DNA from: Kribbella catacumbae DSM 19601
Lineage (GTDB): Bacteria > Actinomycetota > Actinomycetes > Propionibacteriales > Kribbellaceae
Direction of reading: 5' to 3'
Assembly (NCBI RefSeq): GCF_000372465.1
Contig: NZ_AQUZ01000035.1
Span: 1-64,000 of the forward strand
Length of the DNA stretch: 64,000 nucleotides
The notes beneath the pieces are model-generated. The model was not told where the DNA came from, made no database searches, and saw only the letters and a list, made by a program, of their open reading frames with translations. This document shows positions 1 to 8,449 of the stretch, piece by piece (position 1 is the stretch's first letter; the number at the start of each line of letters is the position of its first letter). Position numbers and translations under genes: made by a program.

Positions 1-129
1 GCGAACCTGTACGCCGAATGGATCAACAACGACCGGCAGCTACGCGCCCTCATCACCCAGATGCGCGACATCGCCGCCGAAGCCACCGAACTGATCACCA
101 GACACGACACCAAGGCGGCCGAGGTTTAA
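1..129 (+). CDS. C-terminal end of an unrecognised protein (5' end outside window)
   Basis: The frame is open from base 1 to a TAA at 127-129, giving the last 42 residues of a protein. They are rich in Ala, Arg and acidic residues and look helical or coiled (a stretch reading RALITQMRDIAAEATELI). The tail does not identify a family. It could be the end of a DNA-binding or mobile-element protein, but nothing here shows that. The 71 bases to the next gene hold no recognisable element. Confidence 0.45.
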   Translation, partial: ANLYAEWINNDRQLRALITQMRDIAAEATELITRHDTKAAEV

Positions 130-200
130 ACGCAAGCTGTAGCGGGCTATTGGTCGGATAGGGGGCTATCGAGCAGACCGCGGGGTGCTTGGAGGCCGGG

Positions 201-1118
201 CTACTTGACGGCGCTGGCCACTAGGCCGGCGACGTAGTACCGCTGGAGGAGTAGGTAGAGCATGATGCAGGGGATGGCGGTGACTGCGACGCCGGCCTGC
301 ATGAGGCCCCAGTTCAGTGTGCCCAGTTGGTTGGAGGCGAGCACGGTCAGGGTTACCGGCAGGTGGTCCTGGTAGTACTGCGAACCGAAGCGCCCGATGG
401 GCAGAACCTGGTGGCCACGCCGCTCGACCTGAAGCTCGGCCGCGCGCAGATAGGACTCCTCGCCCGTTTCGCGGTAGAGCTCGACCAGCGCGGTCCCGAC
501 CTCGGGATGCCCGTCGATGAGCGGCAGGTCGTCGCCGAGCGCGCTGACGATGAGGTCAGCCACTCCCCGCGCGACCGCGAGGATGCGCTTGTCGCCGCCA
601 CCGCGATGCAGGGCCACGGCAGCTTGCAGGAGATGTCCCGCGCAGTACAGCTCGTGGCTGTATTCGAGATGCGCGAACCGCTCCACCCCCGCGGTCCCCT
701 GTACGTAGGTGTTGAGGTAGCCGTCGGAGGTCTGCACCTGCTCGAGGAGATCGGCAGCCTCGGACAGGACGTCTGCCCACTGGTCGGTGCCGGAGCGGCC
801 CATCTCCCAGCCGATCGCCTCGAGGGTCTTGTACAGATCGGAGTCGGCGAACCACATCCCCGCGAACCGGCCTTGCGGGGTGTCCGTCCCCGCGTCGGCG
901 AGCCGGCTGAAGTTCGTGATCACGCCGGTACGCCGGACGTTGGCCAGACAGTGCGGAATGGTGGCCGCGGCGTTGAGCTCCTGCCATTTGCCCAGCAGGG
1001 AGGCGGGATCCAGTCGGGCGGCGCTCAACGGCAACGGCGCGAGGCGCGGGAGCCTGCGCGGTGCGGCTGGTCCAAGGATGTCGGCGTGAACGGGCCCGAC
1101 CTCGCGTTGAGGGTTCAC
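201..1118 (-). pseudogene. in-frame fusion of a GH127 N-terminal part to a MalG-type permease C-terminus
   Basis: The 305-residue frame has two unrelated halves. Residues 1 to about 252 look like the start of a GH127 (DUF1680) beta-L-arabinofuranosidase-type enzyme, with HCLANVRRTGVITNF near residue 60 and QYYQDHLPV at the end. From LPV (253-255, bases 354-362) to the stop it reads as the last ~50 residues of a MalG-family sugar permease: a WG..QAG motif, one membrane segment, and LLLQRYYVAGLVASAVK. The end aligns well with the intact permease at 50823-51647. GH127 proteins are usually more than 600 residues, so the catalytic half is missing. The GTG start has a good Shine-Dalgarno (GGGAGGT). 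LPV occurs naturally in both partners, so the junction may be a microhomology deletion. The remnant is probably nonfunctional but still sits behind a LacI-type operator. Confidence 0.8.
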
Positions 1119-1145
1119 CGGCTACCTCCCGGCTAGGAAAATCAG

Positions 1146-1157
1146 GAAAAGGTTTTC
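1146..1157. promoter_or_regulatory. LacI-family operator candidate (proximal to the GH127 relic)
   Basis: GAAAAGGTTTTC has 5-bp mirror arms (GAAAA/TTTTC), the form expected for a LacI-family operator. It lies 28 bp upstream of the minus-strand GTG at 1118, in the divergent promoter region shared with the LacI gene. Confidence 0.55.
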
Positions 1158-1235
1158 TCGACCGAGAACTTAAGCCTCCTAGGCGCGTCGGTCAAGACCA
1201 TGGCCTGGTCCATCGCCGCGTTGAGGTATCTTCAA

Positions 1236-1248
1236 GGAAAATGTTTCC
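1236..1248. promoter_or_regulatory. second LacI-family operator candidate (proximal to the regulator)
   Basis: GGAAAATGTTTCC has perfect arms GGAAA/TTTCC around ATG. It ends 23 bp before the chosen LacI start and resembles the 1146-1157 site, which suggests autoregulation together with control of the divergent gene. Confidence 0.55.
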
Positions 1249-1271
1249 CGCTTGAGGACCAGGACCGCGCC

Positions 1272-2288
1272 ATGACCGAAGAACCCGGCCCCCCGGCCGT
1301 CGTCCGCCGGGTCGGCATCGCAGATGTCGCCGCCAAGGCGGGCGTCTCCGTGGGCACAGCGTCCAAGGCCCTCAACGGCCGCGGCCGGCTCCGTGACGAG
1401 ACCCGCGCCCGGGTCCGCTCCGTCGCCGCCGAACTGGGCTTCGCGCCGAACAACGTCGCCCGGAGTCTGCTGACCGGACGGACCTTCACCGTCGGCGTCA
1501 TCACGACCGACAGCTACGGCCGGTTCGGCATCCCGGTGATGCGTGGCGCCGAGGACTCATTGGCCGCCGGCGAGATGATCGCGTTCCTGTGCGATGGCCG
1601 CGACGACCCCATCCGCGAGTCGCACCACCTGCGCAAACTGCTGGAGCGACGGGTCGACGGCATCATCGTCGCGGGCCGTCGTACCGATCCGCGACGGCCG
1701 CTGGGCGACGACCTGCCAGTTCCTGTCGTCTATGCCTTCGCGCCCAGCAGCGATCCGGACGACTGCAGTGTCGTCAGCGATGAACGCGGCGCCGCACGCC
1801 TCGCGGTCGAGCACCTGGTCAACACCGGCCGCCAGCGGATCGCCCACATCACCGGCCCGGAATCACACGCCTCCGCTCGCGAACGGGCCACCGGCATGGC
1901 CGAGGCGCTGGCCGCGCAAGGCCTCGAACCTGTCGGCCATCCGCTCTTCGGCAGCTGGACCGAGGCCTGGGGACGCTTCGCGGTGGCACAGTTGCTCCGG
2001 GCAAAGGAAGACTTCGACGGGGTGTTCTGCGGCAGCGACGTGCTAGCCCGCGGGGTGACCGATGGATTGCGGGAGGCCGGGATCTCCCTGCCCACCCAGG
2101 TCGGCGTCGTCGGGGTCGACAACTGGGGTCTCGTCGCCGAAGCGGCCCGGCCGCCCCTGACGACGGTGGATCTCGGCCTGGAGGAGATCGGCCGCCGCTC
2201 CGCCGAACTGTTGCTCGAAGCAATCAACGGCCGCCCGAGCCCAGGCGTCCACGTCGTCCCCGGCCACCTGGTGGTCCGGGAGTCCTGA
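1272..2288 (+). CDS. LacI/PurR-family transcriptional regulator
   Basis: This 338-residue protein has the canonical LacI helix-turn-helix at residues 16-36 (IADVAAKAGVSVGTASKALNG), then a hinge and a periplasmic-binding-protein-like sensor domain with GVITTDSYGRFGIPVMRG and VVGVDNWG. The ATG at 1272 is preferred to an in-frame ATG at 1200 because it follows an AGGA-type ribosome site and places the HTH at the usual N-terminal position; the upstream stretch contains an operator. It is divergent from the GH127/MalG relic and probably controlled that sugar operon, likely for arabinosides given GH127 specificity. The ligand is inferred. It may now regulate only itself or distant genes. Confidence 0.9.
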   Translation: MTEEPGPPAVVRRVGIADVAAKAGVSVGTASKALNGRGRLRDETRARVRSVAAELGFAPNNVARSLLTGRTFTVGVITTDSYGRFGIPVMRGAEDSLAAGEMIAFLCDGRDDPIRESHHLRKLLERRVDGIIVAGRRTDPRRPLGDDLPVPVVYAFAPSSDPDDCSVVSDERGAARLAVEHLVNTGRQRIAHITGPESHASARERATGMAEALAAQGLEPVGHPLFGSWTEAWGRFAVAQLLRAKEDFDGVFCGSDVLARGVTDGLREAGISLPTQVGVVGVDNWGLVAEAARPPLTTVDLGLEEIGRRSAELLLEAINGRPSPGVHVVPGHLVVRES

Positions 2289-2290
2289 GG

Positions 2291-3124
2291 TCAGCGCTCG
2301 GTGACGGTGAAGGTGACCTTCGAGCCGGGTTTCAGCATCGTTCCGGCGGCCGGGGAGACCTCGATGATCTGCTCGAGGGTGTTCTGGGAGACCTTGACGA
2401 TCTTGAGCTCGGGCCGCAGACCCTGGGCGATGAGCAGGTCTGCGTAGGCCTGCCGGTCGAGCATGCCGGATTCCGGTACGCCGACCAGATCCGGGACGAC
2501 CCTGATGCGCTGGAGAACGCGATCGACCTCTGCGGCACTGGTTGACGACTCCACCTGGAACCAGACGCTCAACGACGGAACGAAAACCATGCCGGAGCAG
2601 AGCAGTTCGCCGGTCTTCGTGCAGGTCGTCCGCTGACGTTCGGCCCGCACCCCGTCGATCTCGAAGATCTCGTCGGCGGAGAACTTGGGGTCGTACTTCC
2701 CTGGCTTGCCGGTTCCCAGCTGCAGGCTCTCGACCCCGCTCGGCCGAGGGGGAAGGCAGAGGTTAATCGCGCCCAGGTTGATCATGACCGTGTCTCGTTG
2801 CGGCGTCCCACAATGGTGCTGGTTCGTTCCCCACTCCCGCGGTATGGCAATCGCCACATGCCCGAGGCCGACCAGACGCAGCCGCTCCGGCGCCTGCGAA
2901 GCCACCGGCGGTTTCGTCTGGTCCGGATTCGTGCCCGGTGGCGTGAGCAGAGCCGTTCCGCCGACTGCGACCACCACGGCGGCCGCGGCGGTCAACGAGA
3001 TCACCGCCGTACGACGCCGCCGGCGGCGGGTGGCGCCCGCGCGCATCGCTTCGATCGGTGGCGGCCCGACGGTCGTCCGCTCACCCGCTTGTTCGAGCAA
3101 CTCGGTCAGCTTGGATTCGTTCAT
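2291..3124 (-). CDS. single-pass membrane protein with PASTA domain; likely partner of the adjacent ECF sigma factor
   Basis: 277 residues: a cytosolic N-terminus with a basic patch (TRRRRRRT), one membrane segment near 40-60, an extracellular region, and a C-terminal PASTA-like domain from about 211 (VPDLVGVPESGMLDRQAYAD ... SPAAGTMLKPGSKVTFTV). PASTA domains bind cell-wall material or muropeptides in other proteins. The start codon overlaps the stop of the sigma factor by one base, so the two are translationally coupled. The arrangement suggests an anti-sigma or sensor role, but no classical zinc-binding anti-sigma motif is seen, so the role is inferred. Confidence 0.75.
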   Translation of the reverse strand: MNESKLTELLEQAGERTTVGPPPIEAMRAGATRRRRRRTAVISLTAAAAVVVAVGGTALLTPPGTNPDQTKPPVASQAPERLRLVGLGHVAIAIPREWGTNQHHCGTPQRDTVMINLGAINLCLPPRPSGVESLQLGTGKPGKYDPKFSADEIFEIDGVRAERQRTTCTKTGELLCSGMVFVPSLSVWFQVESSTSAAEVDRVLQRIRVVPDLVGVPESGMLDRQAYADLLIAQGLRPELKIVKVSQNTLEQIIEVSPAAGTMLKPGSKVTFTVTER

Positions 3125-3621
3125 CAGATTCCTCGCAGTTCTGCCAGGTTCGGGTCCTCGGCCAGCGTCTTCAGCGCTCGCGCCAGACGGCTCTTCACGG
3201 TGCCCGAAGCAACTCCGAGTACGGAAGCCATTTGCTGTTCGCTCAGGTGCGCGTAGTAGCGCAGTACGACGGCGGCGCGTTGTTCCCGGGTCAGCCGGTC
3301 GAGCGCACGCATCACCGCGTCGGAGTCATCGACGCCGATGGTCTCGTCGAGGCTTGTTCGGTCCGGGAGTACCGCGGTCGGCCGCTCCCCCGTCCACTTG
3401 CGGCGACGCGCGGAGATGAAGAGGTTGATCAGGATCCGGTGGACGTAGGCGTTCCGGTCCTCGGCCACCCGTACCTTGTCCCACTTCAGCAGGCACCGTT
3501 CCAGCGCCGTCTGGACCAGATCCTCAGCCTCGGGCCGGCTGCACCCCAGCAACACCGCGGAGCGCACCAAACCGGTCCAGCGCGCCGCGACGTACTCGCT
3601 GAAGTCGTCGTCCTCGCTCAC
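3124..3621 (-). CDS. SigE-family ECF RNA polymerase sigma factor
   Basis: 165 residues with sigma region 2 (AEDLVQTALERCLLKWDKVR, about 31-50) and region 4 (LSEQQMASVLGVASGTVKSR, about 125-145), joined by the short linker typical of actinobacterial SigE-like ECFs. The opening EYVAARWTGLVRSAVLLGCS is characteristic of this family. It is first in a two-gene unit with the PASTA-type membrane protein, which probably controls its activity. The trigger and regulon cannot be read from the sequence. Confidence 0.9.
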   Translation of the reverse strand: MSEDDDFSEYVAARWTGLVRSAVLLGCSRPEAEDLVQTALERCLLKWDKVRVAEDRNAYVHRILINLFISARRRKWTGERPTAVLPDRTSLDETIGVDDSDAVMRALDRLTREQRAAVVLRYYAHLSEQQMASVLGVASGTVKSRLARALKTLAEDPNLAELRGI

Positions 3622-3680
3622 ACCTCACCTGCTCTCACACCTGATAGACAGGATGGCGGCAGCGCGAGGTTCCCTCAATC

Positions 3681-4451
3681 TCACACCAAGCGGCGGGCGA
3701 TGAATTCCAAGAGTTGCTGGTGGGTTGCGGGGTCGGCGGCCGCGACCAGACCTGGGCCGGTGTGGAGCGGTGCGCCGCGCAGGTCGGTGACGATGCAGCC
3801 GGCCGCCTGGCAAAGCGCGATGCCCGGCGTGAAGTGCACGCTGTCCCGGAGTATTCCGTTCGACACGTACGCCGCTCGCCGTCCGGCCGCCGTCCAGGCC
3901 AGGGTGAGCGTGGTCGACGAGATCCGCGGCGCGAAGACGTCCCGGAAGTCGCGGTCGATCAAGTCTGCGGGCAGCAGCACCGCATCGCGAGGCGCGTCGG
4001 CATCCACATCCACCAGCCGTGAGGTTGCCGACGGCACCAACTGTGAGTCGATGCCATCCCGGCGCAGCGCAGCCATCGTACCGGCGGTCCAGAAGATCTC
4101 CCCGGCGAGCGGATCGGCCACCGCCGCCACCACAGTCTCCGCGCCGGACCGTAGCGCTATGTTCACTGAGAAGAGCGGCGTCTGCGCGGCGAAGTTGAGC
4201 GTGCCGCAAAGCGGATCGATGAGCCAGGTGCGGTCGCCCTGCCCGGAGGCGCCGAACTCCTCGCCCACCACCGCATCGTCGGGCCGCGCCGCCCGGATCA
4301 CCTCGCCGATCGCCTTCTCGGCGGCGAGGTCGGCGTCGGTCGCGAAGTCGGTCGGCGACTTGTCATGCCGCCCGACCGCGGTCCCGTACATCCCCCGAAT
4401 CACCGCTGCCCCGGCCTCGGCCGCCGCGATCGCCACCTCGATATCGTCCAT
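3681..4451 (-). CDS. inositol monophosphatase-family protein with Cys in place of two metal-ligand Asp residues
   Basis: 256 residues with the IMPase/FBPase fold signatures. GEEFG (63-67) supplies the conserved Glu and WLIDP supplies Asp79. The next motif reads DPLCGTLNF rather than DPxDGTxNF, so the second Asp is Cys82. The C-terminal WDxAAG motif is LCQAAG, putting Cys214 where the third Asp ligand normally sits. Length is normal for the family. Both substitutions being Cys looks like a subfamily trait rather than random decay, but ordinary Mg-dependent phosphatase activity is doubtful. It is last in the operon, 6 bp after the acyl-CoA dehydrogenase stop. Confidence 0.8.
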   Translation of the reverse strand: MDDIEVAIAAAEAGAAVIRGMYGTAVGRHDKSPTDFATDADLAAEKAIGEVIRAARPDDAVVGEEFGASGQGDRTWLIDPLCGTLNFAAQTPLFSVNIALRSGAETVVAAVADPLAGEIFWTAGTMAALRRDGIDSQLVPSATSRLVDVDADAPRDAVLLPADLIDRDFRDVFAPRISSTTLTLAWTAAGRRAAYVSNGILRDSVHFTPGIALCQAAGCIVTDLRGAPLHTGPGLVAAADPATHQQLLEFIARRLV

Positions 4452-4456
4452 AGCCG

Positions 4457-5641
4457 TCAGAGATTACGTGAGATCACCAGCCGCATGATGTCCGAGGTAC
4501 CTTCCTCGATCTCCTCCAGCTTCGCGTCCCGCATCCACTGCTCGACCGGGAACTCGCGCGAGTACCCCCAGCCGCCCAGGGTCTGCACGGCGGCCCAGGT
4601 GCAGAACATCGACGTCTCCGAGGCGGTCAGCTTCGCCATCGCCGCCAGTCCGGTCGCGGGCTGCCCGGCATCGAGTTGCCGCGCGGCGTGCAGCGTCAGC
4701 AGCCACGCCCCCTGGATCCGGGTCGCCATGTCGGCCAGCCGGAACGCGACCGCCTGGTGCTCGATGATCGGCTTGCCGAACTGGCCCCGCGTCCGCGCGT
4801 AGTCCAGCGCGAACTCGTACGCCGCTCGCGCCGCGCCGGTGGCCGCCGCGGCCAGCACGACCCGGGAGATGTCGAAGGTCTCCATCAGCCCGTAGAACCC
4901 CTTGCCCTCGGCCCCCAACCGGGCGGAGGCAGGAACGAAGACCTCGTCGAGGAAGATCTCCCGGCAGACGATCGCCCGCTGCCCCATCTTCTTCATCGGC
5001 TCCCCGAACGTCATCCCGGCGGCGCCCTTGCGCAGCAGGAACGCGGTGACCCCCTTCGGCCGTTCGGCCGGGTCGGTCTTGGCGAAGACGACGTACCGCT
5101 CCGCGAGTCCGGCATTGGAGATCCACGCCTTCTGCCCGGCGATCAGGTACCCACCGTCGACTCGCTTGGCCTGCGTAACGATCGACGCCGAGTCGGATCC
5201 CGATCCCGGCTCGGTGGTCGCGAGCGCGGTCAATGCGGAGTGCGGACCGGTCAGCGGACGCAGCCAGGTCTCCTTCTGCTCCGGCGTACCGAGCGCCAAT
5301 ACCGGGTCGGCGAAGAAGCCGTGCGAGCAGAGCAGATTGCCGATGCCCGGATCACCCCAGCACAGTTGCTCCTGCACCAGACATTGCGTGAAGACGTCGG
5401 TGAAGCCGCCGCCGCCGTACTCCTGCGGCAGCATGAAGTCGGTGATGCCCACCTTCGCCGCGGCGGCGAAGATGTCGAGCGGCGAGACCACGTCGGCCTC
5501 GTCCACCTCGCGACCGCGCGGCCGGATCTCACGGATCGCGAAGTCCTTGCACAGCTCGATGATCGAGCGCTGCTCGTCGGTCAGCGGCCAGTACTCCATC
5601 AGTGTGCCTCGGATCAGGGCGTCGTCACGGTAGGTGTCCAT
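4457..5641 (-). CDS. acyl-CoA dehydrogenase
   Basis: 394 residues with full acyl-CoA dehydrogenase architecture: N-terminal helical domain (LTDEQRSIIELCKDFA), central FAD-contact strand (TEPGSGSDSASI, KAWISNAG), and a C-terminal helical domain with RGQFGKPI and the catalytic-loop signature EEGTSDIMRL (Glu near 380). It would oxidise an acyl-CoA to the enoyl-CoA and pass electrons to ETF; the acyl chain is unknown. The start ATG at 5641 overlaps the stop of the upstream ThDP enzyme (TGATG), indicating coupling. An in-frame Met 14 codons later (MEYWPL) is an alternative start. Confidence 0.92.
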   Translation of the reverse strand: MDTYRDDALIRGTLMEYWPLTDEQRSIIELCKDFAIREIRPRGREVDEADVVSPLDIFAAAAKVGITDFMLPQEYGGGGFTDVFTQCLVQEQLCWGDPGIGNLLCSHGFFADPVLALGTPEQKETWLRPLTGPHSALTALATTEPGSGSDSASIVTQAKRVDGGYLIAGQKAWISNAGLAERYVVFAKTDPAERPKGVTAFLLRKGAAGMTFGEPMKKMGQRAIVCREIFLDEVFVPASARLGAEGKGFYGLMETFDISRVVLAAAATGAARAAYEFALDYARTRGQFGKPIIEHQAVAFRLADMATRIQGAWLLTLHAARQLDAGQPATGLAAMAKLTASETSMFCTWAAVQTLGGWGYSREFPVEQWMRDAKLEEIEEGTSDIMRLVISRNL

Positions 5642-7221
5642 CACAGCAGGGCCTTCGCCGCGCGGCTTGACTCGAGGATGTGGATCACCGTGGGGCGGTC
5701 GCTGGTCAGCGCCGTCTCGATCGCCCCGGCCAGCTCGGCCGCGCCGACCAGAACCCCGCGGCAGCCCAACGACTTGCCCAGGGCAACGAAATCGGGGTGG
5801 CCGAGGGCAACGGCGTGGACCGGGTCGCCCCGATCGGCCATCTCGTTGCGGATTTCTCCGTAACCACCGTTGTCCACGACAACGATCGGCAGCGGCAACC
5901 GCAGTTCGGCGGCGGTCGCCAGCTCGGCGATGGTGAACATGATCCCGCCGTCGCCCTGGAGCACCAGCACCGGCAGCTCCGGGTTGGCGACCTTCGCGCC
6001 GATCCCCGCCGGGAGACCGTAGCCGAGCGTTCCCGCACCCGTCGGATAGAGGAAGCGGCGCGGCAGGTTCGACAGTGCTCCGTAGTAGCTGACCATCGCG
6101 TTGTCGGCGGCAACGATCGCCTCGGGTGGGAGTGCTGCCTCGATCGCGGCGAGCATCTCCAGCCACGGCTCACCCTCGGCCCGGGCGTCGGCCTGGTGCC
6201 TCGTTCGCAGTACTGCGGCGCGCGCGGTCCCGTCCGCTGACGAGTCGCCCAGGTGCGCGAGCAGGTCGTCGAGGACTCGCCGGCAATCACCCACCAGGGC
6301 ATGGGTGGCTGGGGCGTTCCGGTGCATCGAGATCGGATCGATGTCGATCCGGACCAGCTTGCCGGTCAACTCCGGCAGACCGAACCACCAGTCAGACGGC
6401 GCAAGCTCGGTGCCAACAGCAACCACCAGATCAGCCTCCCCCACAGCCGCCTGTACTGCGGGGTGATGGACGCCGGCGCCCGCGTGCAGCGGGTGGTCGG
6501 TCGGGAAGGCGCCTTTGCCATTCGCCGTCGTGAACACCGGCGCGCCGAGCGCGTCGGCGAACGCGACCAACTGGTCAGTTGCCTGGTGCGCGCCCCCGCC
6601 GACGATCAGCACCGGCGTCGCCGCGGCCGCCAACGCGGTCGCGGCGAGCGGGCTGCCATAGGCGGTCGACGCGGTTGGGGCGCCGGGCGCGTCCGGCAGG
6701 AGTGGCGCCCTTGCCTCTTCCTCCAGCAGATCGAGTGGGATCTCGAGGTGGACCGGGCGCGGCCGGCCCGACGTCATCACGGCGAAAGCCCGGGCGACGG
6801 CCAGCGGGATCTCCTCGACGCTGGTCACCCGATGGCTGTACTCCACGATGGCGTCCATTGCCGCGCTCTGGTTCTTGACCTCGTGCAAGAAGCCGTTGCC
6901 CAGCACCGGGTGCCACAACGGCATGCCAGGCGAGATGAACAGCACCGGGACCGAGTCGGAGTACGCCTGAGCCGCCGCAGCCGCCGCGTTGAGGATGCCC
7001 GGTCCTGTCGTGGTCAGGACGACACCCGGCCGGCCGGCCGAGCGCGCATAGCCGTCCGCGGCGTACCCCGCGCCCTGCTCATGCCGCGGCGAGATGTGCC
7101 TGATCCCGTGCGCTGCCAGCGCCGCGTACACCGCCAGGTTGTGAGTGCCGGGAATCCCGAAGACAGTGTCGACGCCCCGCGCTGCCAGCGCAGCGACCAG
7201 TACCTCTCCCCCACTAGGCAT
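5641..7221 (-). CDS. thiamine-diphosphate-dependent enzyme, AruI-like 2-oxoacid decarboxylase
   Basis: 526 residues with all three domains of the acetolactate synthase/decarboxylase superfamily. The activating Glu48 sits in RHEQGAGYAADGYAR, and the cofactor site is GDGGIMFTIAEL near 420 followed by NGGYGEIRNE. That last motif and overall length resemble 5-guanidino-2-oxopentanoate decarboxylases (AruI) more than true acetolactate synthases. It probably decarboxylates a 2-oxo acid made by the amino-acid dehydrogenase of the same operon. Its start overlaps the end of the acyl-CoA synthetase gene by 8 bp. The substrate is not established. Confidence 0.85.
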   Translation of the reverse strand: MPSGGEVLVAALAARGVDTVFGIPGTHNLAVYAALAAHGIRHISPRHEQGAGYAADGYARSAGRPGVVLTTTGPGILNAAAAAAQAYSDSVPVLFISPGMPLWHPVLGNGFLHEVKNQSAAMDAIVEYSHRVTSVEEIPLAVARAFAVMTSGRPRPVHLEIPLDLLEEEARAPLLPDAPGAPTASTAYGSPLAATALAAAATPVLIVGGGAHQATDQLVAFADALGAPVFTTANGKGAFPTDHPLHAGAGVHHPAVQAAVGEADLVVAVGTELAPSDWWFGLPELTGKLVRIDIDPISMHRNAPATHALVGDCRRVLDDLLAHLGDSSADGTARAAVLRTRHQADARAEGEPWLEMLAAIEAALPPEAIVAADNAMVSYYGALSNLPRRFLYPTGAGTLGYGLPAGIGAKVANPELPVLVLQGDGGIMFTIAELATAAELRLPLPIVVVDNGGYGEIRNEMADRGDPVHAVALGHPDFVALGKSLGCRGVLVGAAELAGAIETALTSDRPTVIHILESSRAAKALL

Positions 7222-8449
7222 CTGTCACCACCAGTACGTCGACCGCAAGCGCACCCGATGGCGACACCCGGACCGGGTTGATCTCCAGCTCGACCTGCGA
7301 CAGCGATGGCGAATCCTCGCCATAACAACCGAAGTACCCCGAAAGCACCATCGCGTCGACCTCGCCCGACTCCTGCGCCAGCCGGACGGCCTCGGGATAC
7401 GCGAACAGGTCGGCCTCCCCGGCGCCAGCCAGGTCGACCGGATTCGCCACCGAGGCTCCGGCCGGCAACACTCCGGCCAGCCGCTCCCGCAACTCCGGCG
7501 AGAACGCGGGGAACAGCAAGCCGTTGCTGACGGCAACATCAGCGGCGATGCCACCTTGTCCGCCGCTGTCGCTGACCACCGCAAGACGCCGGCCACGTAC
7601 CGGCTGCCTCGCAAGGAGCAGCGCCGCGGTGTTCACCAACTCCGTCGGCGTCGCCACCCGCAGCGCACCAGCCGCCCGGCAAGCGGCGTCCACCACGTCG
7701 AGCGCCGACGTCAGCGACCCGGTGTGGGACCGAGCCAACCGCTGACTACCATCGCTGCCTCCCGTCGTCAGCAGGAGAACCGGCTTCCCAGCCTCGGTCA
7801 GCCGTGACAGCACCCGGACCAACTCGTTGCCATCGGCAAAGCTCTCCAGGTACACAGCGACAACGCGGGTCGCGCTGTCGTCGACAAGGTCTTCGAGCAG
7901 CTCCCGCGCGTGGAGGTCGGCCTGATTGCCGATCGACACGAAGCGAGACAGGCCGATCCCCAGCCGCTCACCCAGTCCGGCGATCTCCAACCCCAGCTGG
8001 CCGCTCTGCGAAACCACCGCCAGCGAACCCGGCGTGAAGTCGCCCCAGGCCAACTGGAGCTCGCCCGCCGCGTCGTACAGCCCAAGGCTGTTCGGCCCGA
8101 GCAGCCGAGCGCCGGCCGCACGGACGCGCTCCGCGATCCCATCGGCCAGGCGGGCTGTGATCGCGAGAACAGCCGGCACACCGAGCTTCAGACCCTGGTC
8201 GATCACGTCAGCAGCCGAGGTGGCGGGCACGCAGACCACGACCAGCTCGGGCACCGAAGGTAGCTCGCCAAGATCCCGCCAGGCCGGCTGCCCGAGCACC
8301 GAAGATCCCTTGTGATTGACGAGAAACACGTCCCGCCGATGCCGGCCGCCGAGTGCCCCGCGCGCCAGCCAGTAACCCCACTTGGCCGGATTGTTCGATG
8401 CGCCGACGACAGCGACCGATGCCGGATCGCGAAACGAGGCCAGCTCCAT
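7214..8449 (-). pseudogene. NDP-forming acyl-CoA synthetase lacking its ATP-grasp domain
   Basis: 411 residues. The CoA-binding Rossmann domain (ASVAVVGASNNPAKWGYW, 10-27), the succinyl-CoA-ligase-like domain with SQSGQLGLE, and a third ligase domain ending in LSGYFGCYGEDSPSLSQ are all present. The sequence then jumps at about residue 385 (bases 7292-7297) to VELEINPVRVSPSGALAVDV, the motif that normally closes the ATP-grasp subunit. Fused enzymes of this type are about 680-720 residues, so roughly 290 residues appear to be missing in frame. Without ATP-grasp it should not form acyl-CoA from ATP. Its start overlaps the dehydrogenase stop, so it is still translated within the operon. It may be inactive or retain CoA binding only. 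Confidence 0.78.

Noticed and set aside
1..129. Possible integrase or transposase C-terminus
   Set aside because: Only 42 residues are visible with no catalytic motif; no repeats or attachment-like sequence follow, so a mobile-element call is unsupported.
3058..4488. A 476-codon plus-strand frame
   Set aside because: It is antisense to the sigma factor and the IMPase-like gene and is low in complexity (Ser/Arg/Ala).
5641..7221. Annotation as acetolactate synthase (ilvB)
   Set aside because: No small-subunit gene is present, and the NGGYGEIR motif and operon context favour an AruI-like decarboxylase.
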